From assembly GCF_024228315.1 (NCBI RefSeq), contig NZ_CP100454.1, forward strand, positions 1,488,001 to 1,552,000: a stretch of 64,000 nucleotides of DNA, in the 5' to 3' direction. Positions within the stretch are counted from its first letter, which is position 1, and every line of letters begins with the position of its first letter. Shown in pieces: positions 1-8,871 of this stretch. The stretch is from Halomarina pelagica. Its GTDB lineage: Archaea > Halobacteriota > Halobacteria > Halobacteriales > Haloarculaceae. A program made the translations under genes and the position numbers. The notes under the pieces were generated by a model. The model was not told where the DNA came from. It made no database searches and saw only the letters and a list, made by a program, of their open reading frames with translations.

Positions 1-617
1 TCTACGACCTCCGGGTGGCGGACCTCGCGCGACTCGACGGCTGGGGGGAGAAGAGCGCGCGGAACCTCCTCGACGAACTGGAGGCGAAGAAGGAGCCGCG
101 GCTCTCCGACTTCCTCGCGGCGCTCGGCGTCCGCGAGGTCGGCCCGACGACGGCGACCTCGCTGGCGCGGGCGTTCGGGTCGCTCGACGCCGTGATGGAC
201 GCCGACGAGGACGAACTGCAGGAGGTGGACGACGTGGGGCCGACCGTCGCCCGGGAGGTCCGCGAGTTCTTCGAGAGCGAGCGGAACCGCGAGGTCATCG
301 AGGCGCTGCGCGAGCGCGGCGTCGAGCCGCGGTCGGTGGACCTCGAGACGAGCGACGCGCTCGACGGGCTCACGTTCGTCTTCACCGGATCGCTCGACGG
401 CTACACGCGCGGCGAGGCGCAGGAACTCGTCGAGCGCCACGGCGCGAACGCCACGAGCAGCGTCTCGGGGAACACCGACTACCTGGTGGCGGGCGACAAC
501 CCGGGGGCGAGTAAGCTCGACGACGCCGAGGAGGAGGACGTGCCGGTGCTCGACCGGACCGGGTTCGAGGAACTCCTGGCCGAGCGCGGGGTCGACGCGG
601 ACGACGCGAGCGCCTGA
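1..617 (+). CDS. ligA: NAD-dependent DNA ligase LigA, C-terminal part (truncated by window edge)
   Basis: This is the 3' end of an NAD+-dependent DNA ligase, which seals nicks in replication and repair. The reading frame is already open at base 3. What remains is the tandem helix-hairpin-helix region (LDGWGEKSARNLL, then GVREVGPTTATSLA and VDDVGPTVAREV), which contacts the DNA minor groove. A C-terminal BRCT domain follows (LDGLTFVFTGSLDG, then VSGNTDYLVAGDNPGASK). The adenylation and OB domains lie upstream of the window. LigA is a bacterial-type enzyme; haloarchaea are known to carry it beside the ATP-dependent archaeal ligase. The domain order and spacing match the family, so the call is secure. 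Only the start is unknown. Confidence 0.96.
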   Translation, partial: YDLRVADLARLDGWGEKSARNLLDELEAKKEPRLSDFLAALGVREVGPTTATSLARAFGSLDAVMDADEDELQEVDDVGPTVAREVREFFESERNREVIEALRERGVEPRSVDLETSDALDGLTFVFTGSLDGYTRGEAQELVERHGANATSSVSGNTDYLVAGDNPGASKLDDAEEEDVPVLDRTGFEELLAERGVDADDASA

Positions 618-923
618 CCGAGCGCGGAGAGCCGCGGCTGGAGCGGAAAAGGGGGCGAGCAGGCGACGCGGAGGCGGCCGGGGGCGACCGGCCGCGACCG
701 CGCGGCGGTGCGTCGCACGATCGCGAAACGCCGCGCGGTGACGATCAGCGCACGTCGACGCTGGTCCCGTCTTCGTTTATGAAGTCTCGGGATCGGTCGA
801 TCGGCCCGGCGGGGTCGCGGGGGCTCGTCCCCTCGGCGACGGGTCGTCCTCGTCGTCGCTTCCGAACCCCGAGATCGATCGCACCCCCGTTCGACCGGGG
901 ACGAAAAAGCGTTCGAGACCGCC
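618..923. other. Gene-poor gap with a possible gene-end remnant
   Basis: There is no convincing gene between ligA and the ABC permease. On the minus strand a short stretch ending at 745 reads RDFINEDGTSVDVR and then stop, which looks more protein-like than its surroundings. The frame upstream degenerates into arginine- and proline-rich shadow sequence with no start. It could be the tail of a lost gene or chance. The first 40 bases hold no clear T-run terminator. Confidence 0.3.
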
Positions 924-1757
924 TCAGAGGTCGGCCCGGTTGAACTGGGCGAAGCCGAGCGCGAGGGGGACGACCAGCCAGAGGACGAGGACGACCAGGC
1001 CGAACCACTCCTGGAGGTAGAACGGGACGTCCGCCGCGCCGGTCTCGAGACCGGGGATGAGCGCACGCGCGGCGTTCGAGTAGGCGGCGCTCGGCGAGAG
1101 CGTCGACACGAACGTGACGAAGTCCTGGACGGTCTGCGACGGCGGGTTCGCCGGCGTCAGCGTGAATCCGTTGATGACGTACAGGAGCACGACGGGAACG
1201 ACGTCCCAGAGGAACTCGAGGACGACGAACAGGCCGACCGCGCCCGCGAGCGCCTTCGACGTGGAGGACATGAACGACGAGAAGCTGATGCCGATGCCGA
1301 TGTAGACGAGCGCGAAGAACATCGTCAGCAGCACGAACAGGCTGTACGCGCCGGGTTCGAGGCTACCGTACTCGAGTACGACGACGGCCGCCGCGACGGC
1401 GAAGCCGACGGCGATGGCGACGAACACCGAGAGGGTACGCCCGACGAACTTCCCGAGGATCATCTCGCTTCGAGTGTGGGGGAGCGAGAGGAGGAGTTTG
1501 ATGCTCCCCGAGTCGCGCTCGCCGACGATCGCCTTGTAGCTGATCATCAGCCCGATGATGGGGACGAGCAGGCCGGTCGGGAGCAGCAGGAACCCGAGCA
1601 GGCCGAGGACCTCCGCGCCGCTCCCGACCGTGGCGATGTTGCTGTAGAAGTACGCGACGCCGGCCGCGAACAGCACGAACAGGACCGACAGTCCCCAGAG
1701 CCACTTCGACCGCGCCGAGTCGCGGAAGTCCTTCCGCGCGACGGCGGTCCAGCTCAC
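924..1757 (-). CDS. ABC-2 type transporter permease
   Basis: Integral membrane half of an ABC exporter, 277 aa. It has about six hydrophobic segments, starting at residues 21-40 and 50-75 and ending with a long one near 245-268. A cytoplasmic loop after the second segment reads ISYKAIVGERDSGSIKLLLSLPHTRSEMILGKFVGR. This is the signature loop of NosY/ABC-2 permeases that contacts the ATPase. The start ATG overlaps the stop of the upstream ATPase gene by 4 bp (ATGA), so the two are translationally coupled. The substrate cannot be read from sequence; relatives include NosY-type copper or lipid-linked exporters. The ATPase plus single permease would form a 2+2 transporter. Confidence 0.9.
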   Translation of the reverse strand: MSWTAVARKDFRDSARSKWLWGLSVLFVLFAAGVAYFYSNIATVGSGAEVLGLLGFLLLPTGLLVPIIGLMISYKAIVGERDSGSIKLLLSLPHTRSEMILGKFVGRTLSVFVAIAVGFAVAAAVVVLEYGSLEPGAYSLFVLLTMFFALVYIGIGISFSSFMSSTSKALAGAVGLFVVLEFLWDVVPVVLLYVINGFTLTPANPPSQTVQDFVTFVSTLSPSAAYSNAARALIPGLETGAADVPFYLQEWFGLVVLVLWLVVPLALGFAQFNRADL

Positions 1758-2704
1758 GCCTCCACCTCCGTCTCCGAGTCGCGCCGCGGCGCTGATCGCT
1801 CGTCGTTCGTGTAGCTCACGAACAGTTCCTCGAGCGAGGCCTTCTCCGTCGAGAAGTCCCGCACCTCGCCGCCCGCCTCCTCGACGGCGGTGAGGACGGC
1901 CGTCTTCGAGCCGTCCTGTATCGAGACGACGAGCGCGTCGCCGTCGACGGCGACGCTCGTCACGCCGGGCACGTCGCGCGCGGCCGCGACCGCCGCGTCC
2001 GACACGTCGGCCATCCGGACGGTGAGCGTCGAGCCGCTGCCCATCGACTGGCGCAGTCCCTCGATGCTGTCCTCGGCGACGAGGTCGCCCTCGCGGAGGA
2101 TGCCGACGCGGTCGCAGACGGCCTCGACCTGCTCTAAGATGTGACTCGAGAAGAACACCGTCGCGCCCCGGGCGTTCTCCTCGCGGATGATCTCGCGCAT
2201 CTCGCGCGCGCCGTTCGGGTCCAGTCCCGTCGAGGGCTCGTCGAGGATCAGCAGGTCCGGTTCGCCCACGAGCGCCATCGCGAGGACGAGGCGCTGGGTC
2301 ATCCCCTTCGAGTAGCCGCCCGCCTTCCGGTCGGCGGCGTCGGCGATCCCGACGCGCTCCAGGAGGGCGATCGGGTCGTCGTCGGTGTCCTTCGATTCGA
2401 TGGCGAACTCGACGTGCTGACGACCGGTGAGCCGGTTGTACACGTCGTAGCCGTCGGGGAGGACGCCGGTCCGGGCGCGAACCGCCTGCGAATCGCGCTG
2501 TGCGTCCATCCCGAGGACGGACGCGGACCCCTGCGTCGGGCGGATGAAGTCGAGTAGGACGTTGATCGTCGTCGACTTCCCGGCCCCGTTCGGACCGAGA
2601 AAGCCGTATATCTCGCCGTCTTCGACCGCCAGGTCGAGGTCGCGGAGGGCGACGACGCCGTCACCGAATCGCTTGGTGACGCCGTTCAATTGTATCGCGG
2701 GCAT
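1754..2704 (-). CDS. ABC transporter ATP-binding protein
   Basis: ATPase subunit of the ABC-2 exporter, 316 aa. The first 220 residues are the nucleotide-binding domain: Walker A GPNGAGKST near residue 38, Q-loop, signature YSKGMTQRL, Walker B LLILDEPSTGLDP and an H-loop histidine in FFSSHIL. The C-terminal 90 residues form the small regulatory domain found in NatA/DrrA-like ATPases. It is the first gene of a two-gene operon with the permease. A TATA-like element lies about 45 bp upstream. The export substrate is unknown. Confidence 0.93.
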   Translation of the reverse strand: MPAIQLNGVTKRFGDGVVALRDLDLAVEDGEIYGFLGPNGAGKSTTINVLLDFIRPTQGSASVLGMDAQRDSQAVRARTGVLPDGYDVYNRLTGRQHVEFAIESKDTDDDPIALLERVGIADAADRKAGGYSKGMTQRLVLAMALVGEPDLLILDEPSTGLDPNGAREMREIIREENARGATVFFSSHILEQVEAVCDRVGILREGDLVAEDSIEGLRQSMGSGSTLTVRMADVSDAAVAAARDVPGVTSVAVDGDALVVSIQDGSKTAVLTAVEEAGGEVRDFSTEKASLEELFVSYTNDERSAPRRDSETEVEA

Positions 2705-2746
2705 ACGGGCGCGACTTGCGTCGGGGAGCAGAAAGTCTTTGCTCCG

Positions 2747-2754
2747 TTTTTATA
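2747..2754 (-). promoter_or_regulatory. TATA box for the ABC transporter operon
   Basis: On the minus strand the sequence GGTATAAAAACGG lies 43-50 bp ahead of the ATPase start. An archaeal transcript would begin roughly 25 bp downstream, near 2727, leaving a leader of about 20 nt. This is positional inference with no experimental support. Confidence 0.55.
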
Positions 2755-2785
2755 CCTCGATAGTCAAACGTGCACACGTACCGCG

Positions 2786-3103
2786 TCAGATCGTGTCGTC
2801 CGGGGCGTGCCGGTCGGCCATCCGCGCCGCCTCGGTCGCGTAGCGCTCCCGCGTCTCGTCGTCCTCGACGGGCGCGAGGTCGTCGGGGTCGGCCTCGATC
2901 GCGGCGGTCACGCCCCCGGACCCCCCGAGGAGGTTCGCGGACCGCTCGCGCTTCCGGTACCGCTCGCCGTCCGGCGTGGCGTAGACGAGCGTGATGAGGT
3001 TCCGGTCGTCGTAGGTGCGCTCGACCAGCCAGAGACGAGCGGTCCCGCCGTCCGCGTCGGTCGCACCGTCCGCGTCGATTGCGTCGTCCGCGTCGTCGGG
3101 CAT
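2786..3103 (-). CDS. Conserved haloarchaeal hypothetical protein
   Basis: A 105-aa acidic protein. The first 20 residues are an Asp/Ala-rich low-complexity tail (DDADDAIDADGATDADGG). The rest is compact: ARLWLVERTYDDRNLITLVYATPDGERYRKRERSANLLGGSGGVTAAI, followed by a charged helical end. The central part reads like a small beta-rich domain. I do not recognise a family and there is no membrane segment or metal motif. It is transcribed in the same direction as the ABC operon but lies upstream of that operon's promoter, so it is probably independent. The acidic composition and coding bias match the neighbours, which supports a real gene. Confidence 0.7.
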   Translation of the reverse strand: MPDDADDAIDADGATDADGGTARLWLVERTYDDRNLITLVYATPDGERYRKRERSANLLGGSGGVTAAIEADPDDLAPVEDDETRERYATEAARMADRHAPDDTI

Positions 3104-3268
3104 GGCGAGCCCTTCGCCCGGCGGCGACTTGTATCCCGTCGGCCGTATCCGATCTCACGGAAGGTCGGCCGTCCAGTGGCTGTTCAGTGGGGTCATCATC
3201 GCCACACGAGAACGAATTCCGCGCCTCACTAGCGATGCTCTGATGACACGGTTGTTGTCGTCACCTGG

Positions 3269-3679
3269 CTACGGAGAGCACCTCGAATAGAACTGTGCGG
3301 TGTCAATCACCATTCCGTCGTCGTTCAGTACAGCGATGTCGAACGCCGTCGCGTCCTCGGCAGCGAACGTCACGGTTCGACGTCCCGCCTTCACGTCCGG
3401 TACCGTATGAATCGTTTCCCCGTTCGAAGTGATCACTATGCGTTCTACGTTCCTTCCTTTCTCTACCTTTAGTTCGACCTCTAGCTCATCGAAGTGCACG
3501 ATGTTTACGAATCTGAACGTCCCGTTCTCGGGACGCTCTGTGACGCCGTTACGGCACCCCTGACTCGGGCCGTTCGTGTCCATTGTTCGTGTGCCCGCGC
3601 CGAATCGATTCAACAGAAAATATCCGCCAGCGATCGAACCACCCACGATCCCTGCTAAAATCGACCGTCTCGTCACCAT
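3269..3679 (-). CDS. Secreted or membrane-anchored protein with Tat-like N-terminus
   Basis: About 136 aa from the ATG at 3679; an upstream TTG at 3688 is less likely. The N-terminus MVTRRSILAGIVGGSIAGG has twin arginines followed by a hydrophobic stretch, resembling a Tat signal or an uncleaved anchor. The mature part is a beta-rich domain (FRFVNIVHFDELEVEL, VERIVITSNGETIHTV, GRRTVTFAAEDATAFDIAVL) with three cysteines (one at about residue 42 and one three residues before the end are clear), which may form a disulfide. Base composition is clearly lower in GC than the flanks, suggesting recent acquisition. No family recognised. Confidence 0.7.
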   Translation of the reverse strand: MVTRRSILAGIVGGSIAGGYFLLNRFGAGTRTMDTNGPSQGCRNGVTERPENGTFRFVNIVHFDELEVELKVEKGRNVERIVITSNGETIHTVPDVKAGRRTVTFAAEDATAFDIAVLNDDGMVIDTAQFYSRCSP

Positions 3680-3856
3680 ATTGGTCAACCACGCATAGAC
3701 GAGTATGCACCTTTGCTAACTGTTCCGATACGATAACTTCTCGTATATCATTCACCCAGATATGGTTCAGAGATCTAACTAACACGTTGGCCAGCTTTCC
3801 CACCGGCGGCGCGAACGCGTCACCCTCTTACCCACCGCGCCCCTCGATTTCGGTGA

Positions 3857-5617
3857 ATGGATTCGGCGGCAGTGCGCGAACGCGCGGGCGAGTTGCCCCG
3901 CTCTCCCGGCGTCTACCTCTTTCTCGACGACCGCGAGGTCGTCCTCTACGTCGGGAAGGCGGTCGAGCTACGCGCCCGCGTGCGCTCCTACGCCGACCCG
4001 CGGAGCGCGCGCATCCGGCGGATGGTCGAGCGGGCGCGGGGGATCGACTTCGCCGTCACGGACACGGAGACGCAGGCGCTCCTGCTCGAGGCGAACCTCA
4101 TCAAGCGCCACCAGCCGCGGTACAACGTCCGCCTGAAGGACGACAAGTCCTACCCGCTCGTGCAGCTCACGGCCCACGAGTTCCCCCGCATCGAGGTGAC
4201 GCGCGACCCGGACGACTCCGCCACCGTCTACGGTCCATACACCGACAAGGGACGGGTGGACACCGTGGTGAAGGCGCTGCGCGAGACCTACGGCGTCCGG
4301 GGCTGTTCGGACCACAAGTTCGCCGGCCGGGACCGCCCCTGCCTGGACTACGACATCGGCCTCTGTACGGCCCCCTGTACCGGGGAGATCAGCCGCGAGG
4401 GGTACGTCGCGGACGTCGAGTCGGTGAAGCGCTTCTTCGAGGGGGAGGGGGGCGTGCTCGCCGACCCGATCCGCCGGGCGATGGAGGCGGCGAGCCAGGA
4501 CCGGCAGTTCGAGCGGGCGGCCCACCTGCGCGACCGCCTCGCCGCGGTCGAGGCGTTTCACGGGGGCGGCGGCGAGGCCGTCGTCGCCCGCGACCGGCGG
4601 ACGGTGGACGTGCTCGGGGTCGCCATCGAGGGCGAGCGGGCGACGGTCGCCCGCCTGCGCAGCGAGGACGGGAAGCTCGTCGACCGCGAGCGCCACACGC
4701 TCTCGACGCCCGGCGACGACGGCGAGACGGGAGGCGTCGCGGGCGTCCTCGCCGCGTTCGTCCCGCAGTACTACGCCGAGCGCGCGCTCCCCGACGAACT
4801 GCTCCTCCCGGAGCGACCCGAGGGCGAGGAGGTCGCCGCGTGGCTGGAGCGCGAGGGCGTCTCGCTGCGCGTCCCCGGCGCGGGGCGGGAGGCGACGCTG
4901 GTCGACCTCGCGCTGAAGAACGCCCGCCGCGGCGTGGGACGACGCGACGAGGCCGGTTCCCTCTCGGACGCGCTCGCGGCCGCCTACCCCGACCTCCCGG
5001 CCCGGATCGAGCGGATCGAGGGGTTCGACGTGAGCCACGCGCAGGGTCGCGCGGTCGTCGGCTCGAACGTCGCGTTCGTCGGCGGCTCGCCCGAGAAGGG
5101 CGACTACCGCCGGAAGAAGCTGGACGACCGCAACGACGACTACGCCAACATGCGCGATCTGGTGCGCTGGCGGGCGGACCGGGCGGTCGCGGGCCGCGAC
5201 GACCGCCCCGACCCGGACCTCCTGCTGATCGACGGCGGGGAGGGCCAGCTCGCGGCCGCTCGCGAGGCGCTGGCGGAGGCCGGGTGGGACGTGCCCGCCG
5301 TCGGCCTCGCCAAGCGCGAGGAGCGGGTGATCACGCCGGAGGGATCGTACGACTGGCCGGGAGACGCCCCCCACCTCCACCTGCTACAGCGGGTGCGCGA
5401 CGAAGCCCACCGGTTCGCGGTCCAGTACCACCAGACGCTGCGCGACGAGGTGCGGACCGTCCTCGACGACGTGCCCGGCGTCGGCCCGCGGACGCGGCGT
5501 CGGCTGCTCCGGCGGTTCGGCAGCGTGGAGAACGTGCGGGCCGCGACCGTCGAGGACCTGACGAGCGTCGAGGGAGTCGGCCCCAAGACCGCGGAGACGC
5601 TGCGGCGACGGCTCTAA
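3857..5617 (+). CDS. uvrC: UvrABC excinuclease subunit C
   Basis: Dual-incision nuclease subunit of bacterial-type nucleotide excision repair, 586 aa. The GIY-YIG domain that makes the 3' cut is at residues 12-95 (PGVYLF, then VLYVGKA). A UVR motif that binds UvrB is near 203-235 ([17 protein letters not shown]). The RNase H-like domain for the 5' cut has catalytic aspartates in GFDVSHAQG (about D391) and LLIDGGEG (about D458). Tandem HhH motifs close the protein ([27 protein letters not shown]). It is monocistronic here; uvrB lies at 19,152-21,209 on the other strand, and uvrA is not in the window. A full-length, normal family member. Confidence 0.97.
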   Translation: MDSAAVRERAGELPRSPGVYLFLDDREVVLYVGKAVELRARVRSYADPRSARIRRMVERARGIDFAVTDTETQALLLEANLIKRHQPRYNVRLKDDKSYPLVQLTAHEFPRIEVTRDPDDSATVYGPYTDKGRVDTVVKALRETYGVRGCSDHKFAGRDRPCLDYDIGLCTAPCTGEISREGYVADVESVKRFFEGEGGVLADPIRRAMEAASQDRQFERAAHLRDRLAAVEAFHGGGGEAVVARDRRTVDVLGVAIEGERATVARLRSEDGKLVDRERHTLSTPGDDGETGGVAGVLAAFVPQYYAERALPDELLLPERPEGEEVAAWLEREGVSLRVPGAGREATLVDLALKNARRGVGRRDEAGSLSDALAAAYPDLPARIERIEGFDVSHAQGRAVVGSNVAFVGGSPEKGDYRRKKLDDRNDDYANMRDLVRWRADRAVAGRDDRPDPDLLLIDGGEGQLAAAREALAEAGWDVPAVGLAKREERVITPEGSYDWPGDAPHLHLLQRVRDEAHRFAVQYHQTLRDEVRTVLDDVPGVGPRTRRRLLRRFGSVENVRAATVEDLTSVEGVGPKTAETLRRRL

Positions 5618-5647
5618 TCGATCGGTTCGACGACGGGCGAGCCCCCG

Positions 5648-6595
5648 TCAGTCCGCGTCCGCCGTCCCGCGCTCGACGGGAAACGGCGAGAGGTGCGCCT
5701 CCACGTCCTCGCGTCGGTCCTCCAGCCAGGCGGGGAGCATCAGTTCGCGACCGAGGTCTGCGGGGTCCTCGTCGACGGCGAAGCCGGGGTCGTCCGTCGC
5801 GAGTTCGAACGCGCACCCGCCGGGTTCGCGGAAGTAGAGCGACCGGAAGTACTGTCGGTCGACGACGGGCGAGACGTTCGTCCCAAGCGCGGAGATGGCC
5901 TCGCCCAGTTCGGCCTGCTCGGCGGCCGACCCGACGCGGAAGGCGACGTGGTGGACCTGCCCCGGGCCGACCGGGGCGGGTCCGGACGCCTCGCGCCTTA
6001 CGACGTCGAGGACGGCCCCCACGCGGCCGACGCTCCGGTAACGCAGGCGGCCATCGTCCGTTCCGTCGAGCGCGTACCCCAGCGAGTCTTCCACGAACCG
6101 CGCCGTCGTCTCGGGGTCCTCCACGGCGACGGTGACGCCGAAGAGCCCGCGGACGGCCTCGGTCGTCGGGACGCTCCCGCCGGTCCACGGCTCGTCGCCG
6201 CCGTCGACCGCCACGAGGTCCACCGACAGGCCGTCGGGGTCGGTGAACGAGAGCACGGGCTGGCCGAATCGCTCTCGGCGCGCCGTCTCGACGCCGTGCG
6301 CGCCGAGGCGGTCGACCCAGTACCCGTGCGACTGCGGCGGGACGACGAACCCGACCGCCGTCACCTCGCCCGTCGCGCGCTGGTCCGTCTCGTCGCGGTC
6401 GGACCACGGCGAGAACGTCACGATCGTTCCGGGCGCGCCGGTCCCGTTACCGTAGTAGAGGTGGTGCGCGTACGGGTCGTCTGCGGCGACGGTCTGTTTC
6501 ACCAGGCGCAGGCCGAGCAGGTCCCGGTAGAAGGCGAGGTTTCGGTCGAGCGACTCGGTGAAGGCCGTCACGTGGTGGAGTCCGCGGATCGTCAT
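5648..6595 (-). CDS. Glyoxalase-fold (VOC) ring-cleaving dioxygenase-like protein
   Basis: About 315 aa starting at MTIRGLHHVTAF (ATG at 6595); the open frame extends upstream to 6649 but the core fold begins here. It contains two vicinal-oxygen-chelate modules. Module 1 opens with GLHHVTAF and ends LSFTDPDGLSVDLV. Module 2 starts RGLFGVTVAVEDPETTARFV and carries HHVAFRV and FREPGGCAFELATD. The His and Glu ligands (H in GLHHVT, H in QVHHVAF, E in CAFELA) fit a mononuclear metal site. The family includes MhqO/LinE-like hydroquinone dioxygenases. The aromatic substrate cannot be fixed from sequence. It is convergent with uvrC. Confidence 0.85.
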   Translation of the reverse strand: MTIRGLHHVTAFTESLDRNLAFYRDLLGLRLVKQTVAADDPYAHHLYYGNGTGAPGTIVTFSPWSDRDETDQRATGEVTAVGFVVPPQSHGYWVDRLGAHGVETARRERFGQPVLSFTDPDGLSVDLVAVDGGDEPWTGGSVPTTEAVRGLFGVTVAVEDPETTARFVEDSLGYALDGTDDGRLRYRSVGRVGAVLDVVRREASGPAPVGPGQVHHVAFRVGSAAEQAELGEAISALGTNVSPVVDRQYFRSLYFREPGGCAFELATDDPGFAVDEDPADLGRELMLPAWLEDRREDVEAHLSPFPVERGTADAD

Positions 6596-6662
6596 GGTGC
6601 GATGTCCGTCCGCCCTGCCCGACTCGCTCTCGCTCGACTCCCCGTCCACGCCGCGCGACCGA

Positions 6663-7001
6663 TCAGGGGACCTTGATGTAGCGGTATCCCGACTCCTGCA
6701 GCTTCGAGACGGTGCCGACGCCCGAGCTTCCGGGCTCGACGCCCGCGAGCAGGTCGTCGGTCGAGATCTCCCGCGTCCGCAGCGAGTTGCTGCAGGCGTA
6801 GAAGTCGACCGCCCCGTCGAGGTCGGCCACGGCGTCGGCGTGCGCCGACCCCTCGACGAGCAGCCACACGGCGTCGCCGTTGGCGACGAAGGCGACCGAC
6901 TCCAGGTCGACGGTGTCGTCGGCCAGGAGGTTGCGCGCGTTCGCCAGCGCGTGGCGCTGGTCGTCGTCCGACCCGCTCGAACAGTGCAAGACGACGTTCA
7001 T
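6663..7001 (-). CDS. DsrE/DsrF-like sulfur-relay family protein
   Basis: About 112 aa from ATG 7001 (MNVVLHCSSG); the frame is open to 7022 but the family begins at the beta strand MNVVLHC. The DsrE fold is visible: ANARNLL helix, SVAFVANGDAVWLLV, then a strand-Cys motif DFYACSNSLR where the cysteine lies at the usual active position, then a GVGTVSKLQESGYRYIKVP tail. DsrE-family proteins carry sulfur between enzymes or bind small thiols. Archaeal single-domain members have mostly unknown roles. It stands alone here. Confidence 0.82.
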   Translation of the reverse strand: MNVVLHCSSGSDDDQRHALANARNLLADDTVDLESVAFVANGDAVWLLVEGSAHADAVADLDGAVDFYACSNSLRTREISTDDLLAGVEPGSSGVGTVSKLQESGYRYIKVP

Positions 7002-7084
7002 CGATACTAGACACGTTGTCACGGGGCATAAGCTAGGGGTACTCCGTCACGTTACGTGGCGTCCCGAGGTTCCCCTCGAAACCG

Positions 7085-7129
7085 CACGCCGTCCGCCGTT
7101 CGCCGTCCGCCGTTCGCCGTCCGCCGTCT
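7085..7129. repeat. 14-bp tandem repeat, about three copies
   Basis: The unit CGCCGTCCGCCGTT is repeated head to tail about three times, immediately upstream of the SPFH protein gene and its promoter region. There is no coding sequence across it. It may vary in copy number between strains. Confidence 0.75.
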
Positions 7130-7196
7130 ATCGTCGCTCGGCTCGACACGTAACCTGTCCGAAACGTTTACCCCCGTCTCCGTCGAACCTCCGCGC

Positions 7197-8366
7197 ATGA
7201 GTCACCGCGGCGTGTTCTACGAACTCGGGCGGGCCACGGCGCGGTTGCACGCCGTCGAGGGGCCCAGCCCGAGCGGTGCCGGCCGCCCCGCGCTCGGGGC
7301 CGCGGCGCTCGTCGCGCTGGGGGTCGCGTACGTCGCGGGGGTCGTCAGCTTCGCCGTCTTCGCGGTCGGTCTCCTCCTGCTCCTCGCCGTCGCGACGGTC
7401 GTGAGCGCGGTCGAACTCGTCCAGGCGTACGAGAGGCGCACCCTCACGGTCTTCGGCGCGTACCGGGGGGTGCTCGATCCGGGGCTGCACGTCGTCCCGC
7501 CGTTCGTCTCGCGCACCTACCGGTTCGACGTGCGGACGCAGACGCTGGACGTGCCGACCCAGGAGGCCATCACGCGCGACAACTCGCCCGTCACGGCCGA
7601 CGCCGTCCTCTACGTCCGCGTCGTCGATCCCGAGCGGGCGTTCCTCGGCGTCGACGACTACCGCCGGGCGACGCTCTACCTCGCCCAGACCGCCCTCCGG
7701 GCGGTGCTCGGCGACATGGACCTCGACGACACGCTCTCGCGCCGCGAGGCGATCAACGCGCGCATCCACGACCAGCTCGACGAGCCGACCGACGAGTGGG
7801 GCGTGCGCGTCGAGGCGGTCGAGGTGCGCGAGGTGACGCCCAGTCGGGGCGTCGTCGACGCGATGGAACAGCAGAGCGCCGCCGAGCGCCGCCGCCGCGC
7901 CATGATCCTCGAAGCGCAGGGGAGACGGGTCAGCGCGGTCGAGCGCGCCGAGGGCGAGCGGCGGGCGAGCGTCGTCCGCGCGCAGGGGGAGAAGCGGGCG
8001 CGGATCCTGGAGGCGCAGGGCGACGCCGTTTCGACCGTCCTCCGCGCCCGGGCGGCGGAGTCGATGGGCGAGCGCGCGATCGTCGAGCGGGGCATGGAGA
8101 CGCTCGCGAGCGTCGGACGGTCGCCCTCCACCACGATCGTCCTCCCGCAGGAACTCACCTCGCTGCTCGGGCGCTACGGCAGGCACCTCTCCGGGAGCGA
8201 CGCGCGCGAAGCCGCGCCCCTGCTCGATGGCCGGGCGTTCGACGCCGAGACGCGCGAACTGCTCGGGCTCGACGACTTCGAGGGGGAGTTCGACGCCGAC
8301 GCGGTCGCCATCGAGATCGAGGACGCGTCCGAGGGAATGGGGGACGAGGAGGCCGTCGAGCGCTGA
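7197..8366 (+). CDS. SPFH/band-7 (stomatin/flotillin-like) membrane protein
   Basis: About 389 aa from ATG 7197. Two adjacent hydrophobic segments occupy residues 32-75. The SPFH domain runs from about 80 to 250 (VQAYERRTLTVFGAY, DNSPVTADAVLYVRVVDPERA, RAVLGDMDLDDTLSRREAIN). A long heptad-like coiled coil follows (EQQSAAERRRRAMILEAQGRR, then repeated AEGERRA / AQGEKRA units), and then a shorter acidic tail. Stomatin-like proteins oligomerise on the membrane and scaffold partners or proteases such as NfeD. No nfeD gene is next to it. The start is chosen because the upstream frame is Arg/Pro-rich repeat sequence. Confidence 0.92.
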   Translation: MSHRGVFYELGRATARLHAVEGPSPSGAGRPALGAAALVALGVAYVAGVVSFAVFAVGLLLLLAVATVVSAVELVQAYERRTLTVFGAYRGVLDPGLHVVPPFVSRTYRFDVRTQTLDVPTQEAITRDNSPVTADAVLYVRVVDPERAFLGVDDYRRATLYLAQTALRAVLGDMDLDDTLSRREAINARIHDQLDEPTDEWGVRVEAVEVREVTPSRGVVDAMEQQSAAERRRRAMILEAQGRRVSAVERAEGERRASVVRAQGEKRARILEAQGDAVSTVLRARAAESMGERAIVERGMETLASVGRSPSTTIVLPQELTSLLGRYGRHLSGSDAREAAPLLDGRAFDAETRELLGLDDFEGEFDADAVAIEIEDASEGMGDEEAVER

Positions 8367-8367
8367 G

Positions 8368-8871
8368 CTATCCGGACTCTCCCTCCCCCCGCCCGCGACC
8401 ACGCCGTTCCTCGAGTGCTCGATCCCTGAGCGCGCGCTGGTCGTCGGTCGGGCAGTCGAGCGCGGGCACCGCGGTCGGTCGCTCCTCCCCGTCGAGCGCG
8501 ACGAACGTGAAGAACGAGGTGGCGGTGTCCCGCCGAACGTCCGCGGCGGGACGTTCGGCGCGGACCGTGACGGCGACGTCGACGCTCGTCTCGCCGGTGT
8601 CGAACGCGTAGCCCGAGACGGTGACGATGTCGCCGAGGGCGATGTGTGCGAGGAAGTCGACGTGATCCATCGACGCCGTGACGACCTGGCGACGGGAGAA
8701 CCGCCGCGCGGCGATCGCCCCGCAGATGTCCATCCAGTGGAGGACGGAGCCGCCGAGCGCCCGGCCGAGGTTGTTCGTGTCGTTCGGCATCAGGATCTCG
8801 CTCAGTTCGGTGTAGGAGTCCGCGAGCGTCGCCGATCCGACGGGTTCGTGCTCGAGGTCGGCGCTCACCAT
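8368..8871 (-). CDS. Acyl-CoA thioesterase, hotdog fold
   Basis: 167 aa. Typical BACH/YciA-like sequence: MPNDTNNLGRALGGSVLHWMD followed by CGAIAARRFSRRQVVTASMDHVDFLAHIALGDIVTVSGYAFDTGETSVDV. The Asn-Leu-Gly-x-x-Leu-Gly-Gly segment caps the hotdog helix and the HVDFLAHI strand lies at the active site. It hydrolyses acyl-CoA thioesters; chain-length preference is unknown. Its start overlaps the end of nrdB by 7 bp, so it is the last gene of the nrdA-nrdB transcript. This coupling looks accidental in function but is structurally clear. Confidence 0.88.
   Translation of the reverse strand: MVSADLEHEPVGSATLADSYTELSEILMPNDTNNLGRALGGSVLHWMDICGAIAARRFSRRQVVTASMDHVDFLAHIALGDIVTVSGYAFDTGETSVDVAVTVRAERPAADVRRDTATSFFTFVALDGEERPTAVPALDCPTDDQRALRDRALEERRGRGRGEGESG

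Noticed and set aside
3583-6135. 850-codon open frame over uvrC
   Set aside because: Out of frame with a complete UvrC; the sequence is Arg/Pro/Gly-rich shadow.
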